Shown: positions 1-10,650 of the stretch, one piece after another
How the letters are laid out: every line of letters starts with the position of its first letter
How positions within the stretch are numbered: the stretch's first letter is position 1
From: Gautieria morchelliformis
Taxonomy: Eukaryota; Basidiomycota; Agaricomycetes; Gomphales; Gomphaceae
Length of the DNA: 64,000 bases
NCBI GenBank assembly: GCA_015179125.1
Contig: WHVA01000227.1
Span: 106,517-170,516, forward strand
Direction: 5' to 3'
Program-made: the position numbers and the translations under genes
Notes under the pieces: generated by a model
What the model was told of the DNA's origin: nothing
Databases searched by the model: none
The model's input: only the letters and a program-made list of their open reading frames with translations

Positions 1-432
1 GTATTAGTTACTTGCCCCATATGTCTATCTGATACCCGCACTCTCCGGAACTTGCTTAGTATCATACCATTACCTGTTGTTTCTGCGCTTTGTATAAAAC
101 CCCCTCATGTATGTCTCCGTTTCTGCAATCAGATAATCGACTTCGATACGTGATTCCCTTCACACTGTCTCCTGTTCTTAGCACAGCGAGTTTTGCTAGT
201 CTTGTCTCCCTCCGCTCTCGATCCCCTGTCCTCCGCCTCTTCCGCCTCCTCCGACCTTTGTTCTCCGACCCTCGCCCCTCGACCCTCAGTACTCTGTTCT
301 TCCTTCCGCCTTTTCCGATATCCACAAGTCAATTCCGAAATACCTAGGACGGTAGTTCATCAGGGGCACAACACATAAGTTGAAGCCGTTGTCCTTTCCA
401 GTTCCGACCTCCGGGAATTCCGATACATAACA
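1..432 (+). mobile_element. LTR of retrotransposon family A, cut by window edge
   Basis: This stretch is the same family, in opposite orientation, as the complete solo LTR at 16001-16681. Shared blocks include the cctaggacg block, the cagataatc block and the TTCCGA-rich part. It ends with TAACA at 428-432, matching the end of the other copy when reverse-complemented. The 5' part lies outside the window, so a solo LTR cannot be told from the 3' LTR of a larger element. No primer-binding-like sequence follows it. Confidence 0.8.
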
Positions 433-1074
433 TTACTACTAATAAGTGAAAAAATCTGTGTCCGTCTTTTTCATCGCCCCCTATGCCTTCGCCCCGCATT
501 TCCAACAGTGACAGCAGCGAAGAGGAGGTCATCGAGGTTGCCGGCCCTATCACAAGCGTGCGTGGGCGCGTGATTACTGTAAGCCAATTCGAGCAGAAGA
601 TAGGTTACCAGAGAACATGCCTCTGGTTGAGTGGAGGAGGGTAAGTACAAATCTCTGGTACTGTGTATGGCTTATACACTGTGCGCCAGGACAATCGCTA
701 GCGTATGACTACTTGCCTATAATGGCATCATCAGTATCCAGCGAGCGAGTCAGCATGATCGGCTTTCTCCTTGAGATCCAATGTATATGCGCCTGCATAT
801 GCACTTGATCTCCGTGTCCCTTCCAAAGGACAATCAAATACTCTTGACACATTACTCTGCTTGCATCCTGAAAGTTCCGGTGTCTCCATATAGCACTTGT
901 GGTGCTATAGAAAACATTTTCTCTTTTTGCCCCCGCTCAAGCTGTCCCCCTGATCCAGCACTTGATCAATACACAAGTGCCTCTACTCAGTTAAGTCTAT
1001 CAACTGATTGGAAGCCGCCGACTGATGTTTATGATGTCATGACATCACCAATATCCTTGTCGGCCCCTTAACCA
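433..1074. other. Spacer with one short unassigned ORF
   Basis: I see no recognised gene here. A 52-codon ORF (483-641, plus strand) begins MPSPRISNSDSSEEEV and ends at a stop overlapping a good splice donor (gtaagt at 640), so it could be a first exon. I do not recognise it and found no convincing next exon. Confidence 0.3.
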
Positions 1075-1079
1075 GTAAG

Positions 1080-1569
1080 TGTCAGGGGACACCCTGTTTT
1101 CCATTTCCAGTTCCGACACCACACCCAGTTCTGACTCCATTTCCGACTCCGGTTCCGGTTCCTATTCCATCTCCGCCTCCGCTTTCGGAAATGATTCCGC
1201 TTCTGGGAGAACTTCCACCAGTTCTGTTCGCCTTGCCAGTTCCACTCCAATTTCCGACTTCCACTCTTGGAACAGTGTCGGAAATCAAGCGACTCATGTA
1301 ATAGGTGGCATCAAGGGTCGATCAAGGGTCAGGGTGGTCAGGGAGATGCAGGGTTGATGGCGGGTGCCAAGTGTTGTCCCTGGCTGCGCAGCGTAGTATA
1401 ATACAGGCTCGCTGACATTGGGGGTCCTTAGACTTTTCTCTTTGGATTTCCCCTTGTCAGGTGAGAATCCCCTCTCTTGTATACTCTGTTCATTTATACA
1501 TACTTTGGATTTCCCCTTGTCAGTTGTGTGGTAGTGTGATCTCCACAACTAGCCAGGGTTGCCCTTACA
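1080..1569 (+). mobile_element. Solo LTR, family B, with 5-bp TSD
   Basis: The 490-bp unit starts TGTCAGGGGACACC and ends TTGCCCTTACA, so it has TGT..ACA ends. It is flanked by a perfect 5-bp direct repeat GTAAG (1075-1079 and 1570-1574), the expected duplication of an LTR-retrotransposon insertion. There is no coding capacity. The first part is rich in degenerate TTCCGA repeats; two copies of a ggatttccccttgtcag block lie near 1445 and 1507. It is what remains after recombination between the two LTRs of a full element. It sits just upstream of the peroxygenase remnant and may have displaced its promoter or first exon. Confidence 0.85.
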
Positions 1570-1652
1570 GTAAGCATACTGGTTAAACTATTAGATAACT
1601 CCTTTCAAAATCCTGTAATCGTGTTTTTAATATGTTCTGTTAAAGAGTGTGA

Positions 1653-3202
1653 ATTCTGGACTTAAAGAGAGTCCAGCTACAAGGCCTTTATCACAACACT
1701 TCCCACCTGACCGAAGTGCTTGCCTTTCCTGCGTACGGCAATCTGGCAGGTCTGTCGGAAGAGGAGCTTGCCATGATTATCCCGACACTGGAGATCCGTA
1801 AAGGTCCTCCCCCGGATATTCACGCCAAGCCAGACAACATAGGCGTCCCAGTACTTGTCAATGATGCGGACCATCCGTATGTACCACCTGGCCCTGACGA
1901 TATTCGAGGACCATGCCCTGGTCTGAACACACTTGCGAACCATGAAGTACGTATCACATTACCCCACGTTACTTCCTTGTAATTGGTCAGACTCTAATTA
2001 TCTTGCAAATCGTAGTACTTACCCCACGACGGAGTGGCATCCCCTAAACAAATCGTGGATGCCGTTATGACTGGTATGTGCTGTTCGTGTATCGCCCTAT
2101 GTGTTCTTTTAACATTATGTGCTAGGATTCAATATGGGCGCTGACATCGCCGCGCTGGTTGCCTATGCGGCCCATCTAGGCGATGGCAACTTGCTTACCG
2201 ATAAGCTCAGCATTGGTGGAGCTCGGGATGGCAGTCGTGGCCTGAATTATCACGGCACATTTGAGGGTGAGCTTGTTTCACTATGTACAAGTATCAAGCT
2301 GACGGTTATATGTTCTTAGGGGACGTAAGCATGACACGAGGTAAGCCATCGGTGACATGGGTTTATCAGACAATCTATACTCATGTTTCTCTCCAAGGCG
2401 ACGCGTTTTTTGGCGACAACTACAGTTTCAATGAGACTCTCTTCCAAAAGGTAAGATGCGCACAGGCCGAGCGAATGTTACACCACTCATGAAGCGTCCC
2501 ACAGATGCAAGCTGAAGCCGATCCCATCTTTGACACGTTCAATATCCGTAGCGCCGCCACACATCGTTTCAAGCGTATCAAAGATGGCATCTCGGGCAAC
2601 CCCAAATTCGCCTTCAATTACATCCGCTATCCTGCCGGTTATGCGGAGTCTGTCTTTACATACCTCCTTTTCAGACACCCGTGGATGGCACTGCCAGCAG
2701 TCAAAATGGACGTCATTCGTACTTTTTTCCAAGATGGAAAGATGCCCGACGGTTTTCACCGTGCCCCCCTACCCATCGGGATGCTCGAAATTGCAGCGGA
2801 AGTCGTAGCGCTATGGGGTCAATACCCCATCGTCCTACCTGGACATAACGAGGACGGTATCGACACTTACAGGGTTGATTTGACTTCTCCAACTCTCATC
2901 ACCTGGTGCTGGATCTACGGGGACTATATCGAAAACATCAAGTTGTATCCTAACCCCACTGGCGAGTTACGCACGGCCTTGAAACGTAATCTCGTATTCT
3001 TCCATCTGCCATTTACGGAAGTATGCTGTCCCCGACATTTCCCTATGGCCCTCCTACATCAGAGGCCGAAGGCTTGATGGATCAAGCAGAGGTCGAGGGC
3101 GTGGTGGATCAAACGCAGGCGCCCGTATCATCAGGCTGGTACAGCGGGTACGGCGGCCGTGTCTGGGACGCCCTGGTGCGCACCATGACGTGTTGGGCCT
3201 GA
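1653..3202 (+). pseudogene. Unspecific peroxygenase (heme-thiolate peroxidase), probably broken
   Basis: Unspecific peroxygenases are secreted enzymes that use H2O2 to oxygenate C-H bonds; the heme iron is held by a cysteine. Reading through five short introns gives the family hallmarks in order: FPAYGNLAGLS, RGPCPGLNTLANH (PCP holds the heme cysteine), HGTFEGDVSMTRGD (EGD metal site, conserved Arg) and FNETLF (acid-base Glu). The largest exon is 2505-3077. Introns lie at about 1947-2014, 2081-2127, 2265-2319, 2341-2397 and 2451-2504. Oddities: no ATG or signal peptide precedes the first exon, which opens after a stop at 1650-1652. The loop before HGTFEG is shorter than in characterised members. 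The terminal FPYG motif reads in a different frame (3011-3202) from the main exon, which stops at 3077, suggesting a small indel near 3000-3015. Family assignment is firm; inactivity is inferred. Confidence 0.85.
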
Positions 3203-5088
3203 TTCACATCCCGTTTTTGCAATCACCGTATCCTCCTACTTTCCGTTCTGTGTCCCTTTCTTGATTGACGAGTGTACTTCAACCGTAGGGCGTACACCCA
3301 TGAACTCGAATCGTCCGTACGTTTGTGTTCAGAATGTACTTTCCAGTTGACAGTGCTGCAGTTTTCGTTATGACATGATCATGATCGTGATGCTTTGCCT
3401 CCACCCGCATGACCGCTTGAAACCGCAGGCTACTTGCCAATACGCATACTGGTACTTAAATGTATCTCGTCCAGTGACGCGTTTTTGAGTCCGAGGGGAT
3501 TCCTCGTTCGCGTGCCTGAGTGCTGACTTGAGTGGATGCGATCCAGAATTATCGACTCTACACTCAGCCTACGGTAGCGCTGCATGTTATGCAACCTTAT
3601 GCAGCATATTCAGGAATAACGCGTCGGTGTTGCGACGCAATAGGCCGCTGAGTGTTCGGATCTGGGCTCCGAATGTGGGGTGTACGGCGCGCCACCACGT
3701 GGGAGCTGCTGAAGTCACAGAAGCCTAAGATGACTGTGCCCATGGCACACAGGAAGCTAGACGCGAAAGTGGGGCCAAAGCGGGAGCTGGAGAGTTTCAC
3801 AAAAATTTGACGAGGTATACTAGTAGTCACGTAAGGGGTGCCTCGTGACATTGAGGAACGCCCCGACGTTATTTATGCCGTCCTGAAGTCTCGATGATCT
3901 TCCGACGACGCTTGTTTGTAGACCCAGCGCTGCTCTGGAATTGGATTCTAGATCTGTGTGCCCATGTTTCATACTTCGCGACAATTTGAACACCCTCCGA
4001 GTCTCTAGTCCAGAGGTTGCAGATTTCCAAGCAGCATGACGCCACAGATGAGATAGACGTTGCACACTGGCACTTCCACGAGGCAGGGCATTCGCAGGTG
4101 GGAGGAATCCGCTCTTAGTCTTTGTCTGCGTGATCCACCAGTGTGACAAGGAGATGGGGTCAGCGGGCGCTTATTATGGTCAACCAGATTCGACCGCCAT
4201 GGGCCGTGGAACCGCCGACCAGTTTCTGGTCGACGGCCCCTAGGTCGTGTTTCGTTGTGTTGTTGTTTTTTGTCTTTGCTTTTGGTACTGGACAGTTTCG
4301 GATGGGACGTAGTGTGGGTATGTTCCACCTCTCGCGCGGTTTTGTACCGCGCGTGTACAGGGCTTTCCCCGGTAACCGTGTCGTACCAGTATCTGCGCCG
4401 AGCCTCGTTGGGTCCCAACCGTCGGCTGAGAAGCGGACGGAGAATACGGCGCTTGAAGGTGCCGGGTTATTGCGGAACTGCCAGACGGATAGGAGACGAG
4501 TGTGATGAATCAAATCGAATCCTATTCCGCACCGATGATTGGGCGATGGCTTTTTGGAGCTACCATTAGAGGGTGGCACCATGTTTCGTGGGGCTGCCAC
4601 CAGGCGGAGTTGTCATAGTCTTGGGAGGTTTGGGGCTTGGAAGTGGCTGGATTTGGTTGGTGAAAACGCCCGTAAAGACAGCGCCTTGGGGGGTCACAGA
4701 GGGAGACGTTAGCGAGGAACGAAGGGTGAACCATTTGGGGGCGGTTTGGTACTGGTCAATTCAGAAGTGAATGGCGTCGGACGCTCTCAGAGCTTGACAG
4801 ATTTTGGAGAAGGAGTCCCTGGGGACTGTACGATCGCTGTCCGCTGTGTATTGCTGAAACGGGACGTGGGGCATTGGAGGGTCTAGGCAAGCTTGAAAAA
4901 CTGGGAGGGAAGATGGAGTGGAGGGACAAGTGTCGCATTTGGAGATCAGGTAGCGCTGCTTTGGGAATGGGAACAAGTCGACAAAACTGCATGTGTGAAC
5001 GTGCGACCTCATATGAGAGCGGGTTGTGGGCGTGACAACGGGTCCACGAAACTTGCCCAGGCATCTACGGAACTCACCCCCTGCACCC
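3203..5088. other. Non-coding spacer with one dispersed-repeat copy
   Basis: No supported gene is present. The ORFs here are short and resemble no family I know. About 4228-4340 is a diverged copy of the repeat also found at 13085-13190 and, more distantly, near 22950. Its shared core is a T-rich tract around gtttcgttgtgttgtt followed by a gga(c)agtttc block. Confidence 0.5.
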
Positions 5089-5315
5089 TCTGACACACGG
5101 ACCAGCTGCACTTACGAAGACGGAGCCACATCGACGGGCGCTTCACATTGACGCCGGGAACATGTGACGGACTTTTTCTGTCTACCACCTCGAACACTGC
5201 GCACGACGAACAACGTTGAGAGGGCACTGTGACAGCACCGTAAGTCCCTCATCACTTCTCTAGCGAGCCAACCGTTCACTCTCCACCCCGAAGAATTCCT
5301 GCCACAGAATCCAAG
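5089..5315 (+). repeat. NOD-like gene 5' module, copy 1
   Basis: The segment matches 18440-18640 (minus strand) and 31717-32040 (plus strand): the cggaccagctgcacttacgaag block, a tgacgccgggaacatgtgacgg-like block, a gcgcacga block, then caccgtaagtcc and cacttctctag. The other two copies start the protein with ATG about 30 bp before the gtaagt; here that position reads ACG, so the likely start codon is lost. Confidence 0.65.
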
Positions 5316-6752
5316 TTGCTGGAAAGACTCTTTCGTTTGCGTTGCCTATTGCATACTGACTCTTGCCGGTCGACAACAGGCCTCGAATGCAGGCACCTTC
5401 CCAATGTCGGACTGCTCTGCAAACATCCTGGTAACTACTGCGCAAAACTCTTTGTCAATAAGGATGTCGAGAAGACTGAGGTATCTGTGAGAGGCAATAC
5501 TGCCTTTATTTCAGAACCATCGTTGATATCCCACTACCTTGACGTCCCTGGCAGCACCGTCGCGTTCTCGACGGGCAAGGTCGTTTCAGGACCATACACA
5601 TGCCACACTGGCGAGGTCTACTCTTTGGCGTTCTCGCAGGACGGCAAACGCAGTGGGATGCAGACAGTGGCAAGGTCGTCTCAGGACCCTTTGAAGGCCA
5701 TGCTTACCCGGTTAGCTCTGCTCGCGGATGGAAAGCCTATCATGTCGAGATCCGGCGACAAGCTGATCCGAGTGTGGGATACTGAGTCAGGCGAGCTTGT
5801 TTCAGGACCATTTGAAGGCCATACTGGGTGGGTGCAGGCTGTGGCGTTCTCGCAGGATTCCCGGCGCATCGTGTCGGGATCTCATGATGAAACGATCCTC
5901 GTATGGGGTGTAAAGTCAGACCAACGCCGGACTTGTCTACTCTGTAGCGTTCTCGCAGGATGGCAAGCGTATCGTGTCGGGATCCGAGGACGGCATGATC
6001 CGATTATGGATGCAGAGAACGAGGTCATGTCAAGGTCGTTCGATTGCGATTCTGACGAAGTCAGGTCTGTCGCCTTTTCTCAGGATAGCCAACGCATCGT
6101 GTTGGGCTCTTGGGACCAGACCATCTGTGTGTGGAATACAGGGACCGGATTGCTTGTCTCTGGTCCATTCAAAGGCCACACGTGGGTTGTCAGCTCGGTG
6201 GCATTCTCGCCCGATGGCAAACGGATCGTCTGGGGACCTTATGATAGGGGGTGTGGGATGGGGAATCTGGCAAGGCCATTTCTGGGCCATTCACATGCCA
6301 CACGCGAAATCAGTCCGGTAGCGTTCTCTCCAGACGGCAAGCGCGTTGTCTCGGGATCCAATGACAAGACGATCCGCGTGTGGCACCCAGAGACTGGCAA
6401 TGCCGTTTCAGGAGCATTCGAAGGTCACACCCATAATGTTAACTCTGTGGCGTTCTCGCCTGACAGCAAGCAGATTATGTCAGGATCTCAGGACGGCACT
6501 ACCCGAGTATGGGATGTAGACACTGGCCAGCTCGTTTCAGGACCTTTCAACCACACTTCGTCTGTCGACTCTGTGGCGTTCTGTCAATATGGCAAACACA
6601 TCGTCTCAGGGGTTCATAACATGATCTTGGTGAGGGATATCACAACTGGCGAGGTCGTTCCTGGACCATTCCAGGGCCACACCAAAGCAGTCAGCTCTGT
6701 GGTGTTGTCGCTGGACGACAAGTGGATCGTCTCGAGATCGCAAACGGACTAA
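5316..6752 (+). pseudogene. C2-like / WD40 NOD-like pseudogene lacking NACHT
   Basis: The first part (to about 5540) matches the N-terminal C2-like region of the minus-strand gene at 18.2 kb (HLPNV, then KLFVNKD, TEVSVRGNTA). It then passes directly into WD40 repeats with no NACHT ATPase domain between. Repeats are recognisable by SGPFEGHT, VAFSPDGKR and SGSNDKTIRVW. Several are shifted into other frames: WDADSGKVVSGPFEGHAYPV reads in the second frame around 5650-5715, and SGSEDGMIRLW near 5974 is also out of frame. The conserved GSWDQ and GSNDK repeats follow before the stop at 6750-6752. It looks like a deletion derivative of a C2-NACHT-WD40 gene with at least three frameshifts, probably non-functional. 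Confidence 0.8.
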
Positions 6753-7526
6753 GGTAGCATCCTATGAGCTTGAGGCGTTCATTCCGTCAAAACATGGAAT
6801 GAGATGTCATGGGGAACGTCCTGCCATCGCGGGCAATGCTCCCGATCTTCCTGCTTCCCATATCAGGGACGGTGGTGAACAGCGTGTGCAAAAATCGGTG
6901 ACATGGTTCAGGACCAGCTTCCACAGCACAGCTCCACCGGCTGAAGACATTTTATCTATGTGCCCGTAGAATGCGTGCGACAGTATTTCTTCTCAAACTC
7001 AATTTTTGTGGATGACCATACCATAGTATTGGGTACCTGTACTATTCTGGCAGCGATAAGTCTAATGAACAACGCATGTATCACTGTACATAGGTTCGGT
7101 TTACCCGGTGTTGCTGCACGACCTAGTGATTAACCTGGCATAATTTCTTCTGAAATTGTGGACCTGATCTAGGACAATTGGCTTTGAATATCTTGAACGA
7201 GACCTGCGATGCCTGTTCCAGTACCAACTGAATTACCTGCAACAAGTAGCTTGTCAGACATAGCCAAAATATACTTACCTATCACTGTGGCCTTCAAGAT
7301 TTGATCTACAAATATCCATGAGACGCGCCTCGCGTGCAGCAATATGTGAGTTCTGGGCTCTGGCTGGCCGGTTACTGTAAACAGGACCGAGAGACTGGCT
7401 ACCAAGTCCCAGACTCTGAATCAGCACACCAACTTTTCACGCATCATGAGCAGGGTCTATGCCATGGTGTGGCGATTTTTCCCACAGTGGCGTGGGTTGG
7501 CTGCGTGCCTCAAGCATACGGGTGAT
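6753..7526. other. Spacer, nothing recognised
   Basis: No ORF with family resemblance and no clear repeat. It separates the WD40 pseudogene from its detached last repeat at 7860. Confidence 0.4.
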
Positions 7527-7760
7527 GACGGTTCCTCCCACGTGACCCATCCGGCGCTTGAGAAATGAATTGTGCGCATGGCAGGCACGTGTCGCGAGCG
7601 TTGCTGCGTTGCTAATGCATTCCTTCGGGTTCCTGGGTATTTCACTACTTGCGCTTCTTCCTCCTGATCTTGGCAACTTGCCGCTGTCTGTCGTGCTTCT
7701 GTTGCCAATCGGAGCTTGGCGCTGGATGCTTCCGTTGATTGCCTTTTTTGCTGCTTTCCT
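7527..7760 (+). repeat. Dispersed repeat R, copy A
   Basis: It matches 10235-10450 closely and 31497-31655 partly. Shared landmarks are gacggtt(c/t)ctcccacgtgacc, gaattgtgcgcatggc, ccttcgggttcctgg and gcgctggatgcttcc. No conserved reading frame is evident between copies, so I treat it as non-coding. Confidence 0.7.
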
Positions 7761-7859
7761 CGTTCCGTGTGCCGGTTATAGCCCTGAGCCCCACTTTCTG
7801 TGGCGCAACCATTTTTTGTCCATGAGCGCGGACACATATGTTCCATCAGGTGTCTAATC

Positions 7860-7955
7860 TGCAGCGTTCTCTCCAGACAGCAAACCCACCGTCTCGGGAT
7901 CCGATGACAAGATGATCCGGGTCACCGGGTGTGGGACCCAGAGACATTATGTCAG
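7860..7955 (+). pseudogene. Detached WD40 repeat remnant
   Basis: One WD40 unit reads AAFSPDSKPTVSGSDDKMIRV and then, after a small frame shift, VWDPET. It is the same type as the repeats at 5.6-6.75 kb and has the same orientation. It is probably the tail of that gene, separated by about 1.1 kb of inserted or rearranged sequence including repeat R. Confidence 0.65.
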
Positions 7956-8104
7956 ATATCGGAGAGGTACCGTAGGTGATGGATTCTCCTGCATACAAGG
8001 TTGACCCAGCTGGTACTCCCAGGGTTGTTTCTTATATCACCGAGCTTGAGTAGCCGATATTTTGAGAGCTTCCGATTCGACACGCCGATTGGGCATCGAT
8101 TGAT

Positions 8105-8310
8105 GAGTGTGGCGTGATCGTGACCGCGTGGGATGATGGATGATCGCCGCGTGATCGTGATCGTGACCGCGTGGCGTAATCGTGACCGCGTGGCGTGATT
8201 GATGATCGTCGCGTGATCGTGATCGCTTGGCGTAATTGCGTTCTTCGCGTGATCGCGATCGCGTGCCGTCATTGCGTCTGCGTGGCGTTATCATGACGGG
8301 TGGCGCGTGC
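8105..8310. repeat. Degenerate GATCGTGACCGCGTGGC tandem repeat
   Basis: The motif gtgatcgtgaccgcgtggcg and close variants recur about ten times in 200 bp, in imperfect register, separated by tgatgatcg(c/t)cgc variants. ORFs across it only translate the repeat. It appears to be a decaying minisatellite. Confidence 0.6.
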
Positions 8311-10169
8311 CTGATCGGGGCCCTGATACGCGTCATCGTGGCTCGGCGATTCTCAATAGCCGCCTGGCGTGCGCAGTCTACGCCACGTGCCGGGCGTGTC
8401 GTGGTGTTGCTTGGGTCCCCCGTTGCTTCAGGCGGGGCGTCCTCCCTCGCATCCCAATGCCATTTCGCGTTTTCGTCTAACAGCTTTGTCAGGTCGGGCG
8501 TGACGTGGCATCCTGCAGGCCTCCTTCCCTGGGAACCTCGCCCACGTCAACGACCAGCTGCGCAGTACAGGCTTTCACCCACACCCTACAACCCTCGCGT
8601 CCCGCTATTGCTTGCTGTAAGAAGCTCCCCGCCAACGGTACCTGGTAGCCGTAGCCAGCTCGACGGCGTCGAAGGCTGCTTCACGTCCGCCTGTCTTTAC
8701 GTCACCACGTTTGTGTAGGCCCTTGGGGAGTTAAATGGGGCTGATGAGTGTCGCTGGAGATAGAGGATGCCCGCACCCGCATGGACTCTGAGACAAGGGG
8801 GGATGGCGGGTGGGGACGATCAGATGAGAGGACGACAGGATGGGGATGAGATGGAAGGATGTGAGAATCACCTGGGTCGATGAAACGGTAAGACAATGCC
8901 ACGCACGAACGATGAAGGACGGACGAAGCCTCGTCTGGCGCCGACTCCGTGCACCCCACGGCACGCGCGGATGCGGGTGCGGGGGATCATGCCCGCACCG
9001 GCTCTGGGCTCGGTGTACCCGCAGAGTCGGAAGTTGATGAGGGGGAGGAGGTTGGTGGGCACGCTGATGGTATGGGCGATTTCGGCAAGGACGGGTTGGG
9101 GCTGGAGGAACATAGTGGATTGAATTGAGGACGCGGCTGCCGTGAGTGTTCCTTCGTTATGCTTGTTGTGTGCTTCGTGCTCCCAGTCTCCGGGGGTGTT
9201 TCTTCTTCTCTGGGCTGCAAGTTGACTTGTGCCGCCCTCATTGGGCATTGTCGTTTCTTTCTTTCTCATGGTGCATTGTCTCTGTCTCGTGTCGAGGTCG
9301 ATGGTTTCAGAGTGGGGGCGTGAGTGCGCATTGCATGCAAGGCGGATGCCTATGCCATTACCCTTTTCGTCAGACGCGACGGGTTCTTCAATTGGGTGAC
9401 CCGACCGTCTAGAAGCGGGTGGCATGTCAGTGGATGCAGGCTGAAGGCGAGACTCGATGAGCCCGTCGGGTTCAAGGTGGGATTCGAGCCGTGCCACGCA
9501 CCCCTCACGGATGGTTCTGTTTCTGTATCTCTGTATCTATCTCTGTCTCGGACATCTCTGCCTGTCTCGCACGGACGGCAGGGGTGGTATCCACGTGGGC
9601 GGCTGTGGGGTGCATTTTTATGGCCCTGCGCGGTTGCTTGTGCGGGGATTTGTTGAGCCGCTCGACGATATTATTCAGCCGCCATCGCTCTTGGACTCCA
9701 TGGAGTGTGTCTCGTGCGCCGCTCCTGCTGCCTTACACCCTTGTCTTTCTTGGCGAGGCCCTCGCGAGTGGGATTGGTGGAGTGTTTTTTACGCGTGGTT
9801 TCTCGTGGTTCCCTGGCAGCGTGCCGCTTCGTTCTTTGTCATCGCATGTCGTTTCATCGATCGCTGTATTTTGCCCCGCATACCATTTAGGCCAGGGCGC
9901 TTGGTGACGCGCTGCTTGAAGGCTATTGTGTACGTGGCCTACCCCGAGTCTGCGCTCTTTCTTTCTGTCGTCACCTTAACGATGCGGGACATATGCTGAC
10001 TCACCTTTGCATTCCATTGGGGCTCTTCTTTCCGTCCTCTTGCGTGTGCGTCGGCCCTCTACCCCCCGCGGCGGCACGGCCCGCACCCTGTCTGTCTACG
10101 TGCTGCGCAGCGGGGCGTGGGCGGTGTTGTGTCGTTGAGGGGGCCGGATGCGCTATGAGGAAGCAGACT
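8311..10169. other. GC-rich spacer with unsupported ORFs
   Basis: Two fairly long ORFs exist (8868-9497 minus, 9457-9999 plus). Neither shows a domain, a convincing splice pattern or homology I can recognise, and both lie in GC-rich low-constraint sequence. I do not call genes here. Nothing else is clear. Confidence 0.35.
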
Positions 10170-10650
10170 CATACCACGTTGTCCTCTCTGCTCTGCGTAT
10201 CCGAGGTTCTGCTGCGCTCCCCAGACGACGGTTTCTCCCACGTGACCCATCCGCCGCTTGAGAGATGAATTGTGCGCATGGCGGGCACGTGTCACGAGCG
10301 TTGCTCGTTCCTTCGGCTTCGGGTTCCTGACTTCGGGTTCCTGGCTTCGGGTTCCTCGCTACTGCGCTTCTTCCCCTGATCTTGGCAACTCTGTCGTGCT
10401 TCTGTTGTCACTTTGAGTTTGGCGCTGGATGCTTCCATTGATTGCCTGTTCTGCTTCCGTCGAAGCAGTGACGTGTTCATGCGAGTAGCGCGCACCGCGC
10501 AGAGGACGACCGAGGCCGAGGTGCAGATGTTATGTAATGTTCAGGTTTAGCGTCGGGATCGATGGGGTTTAGTCTAGTGTGCGCGAGTGGGTGCCATGGG
10601 GATACGGGGCATGATCGGTCTATTTATATACACAACGGTTCTCCATGGGC
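10170..10650 (+). repeat. Dispersed repeat R, copy B (permuted order)
   Basis: The segment 10170-10450 matches 31452-31655, and 10483-10650 matches 31293-31450, so the two halves are in opposite order in the two copies. Landmarks are cctctctgctctgcgtatccgaggttctgctgcg, cut into blocks (start near 10181), then the R core, then gaccgaggccgaggtgcag and gtgcgcgagtggg. See the findings for interpretation. Confidence 0.65.

Noticed and set aside
4160-4600. 146-aa minus-strand ORF
   Set aside because: It runs through the antisense of a T-rich dispersed repeat (NNNTT tract) and shows no family resemblance.
8868-9497. 209-aa minus-strand ORF
   Set aside because: Low-complexity flanks and no recognised domain; the helical stretch LAEIAHTISVPTNLLPLINF is not enough.
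9457-9999. 180-aa ORF rich in hydrophobic residues
   Set aside because: No start context, domain or neighbour support; composition matches GC/T-rich spacer.
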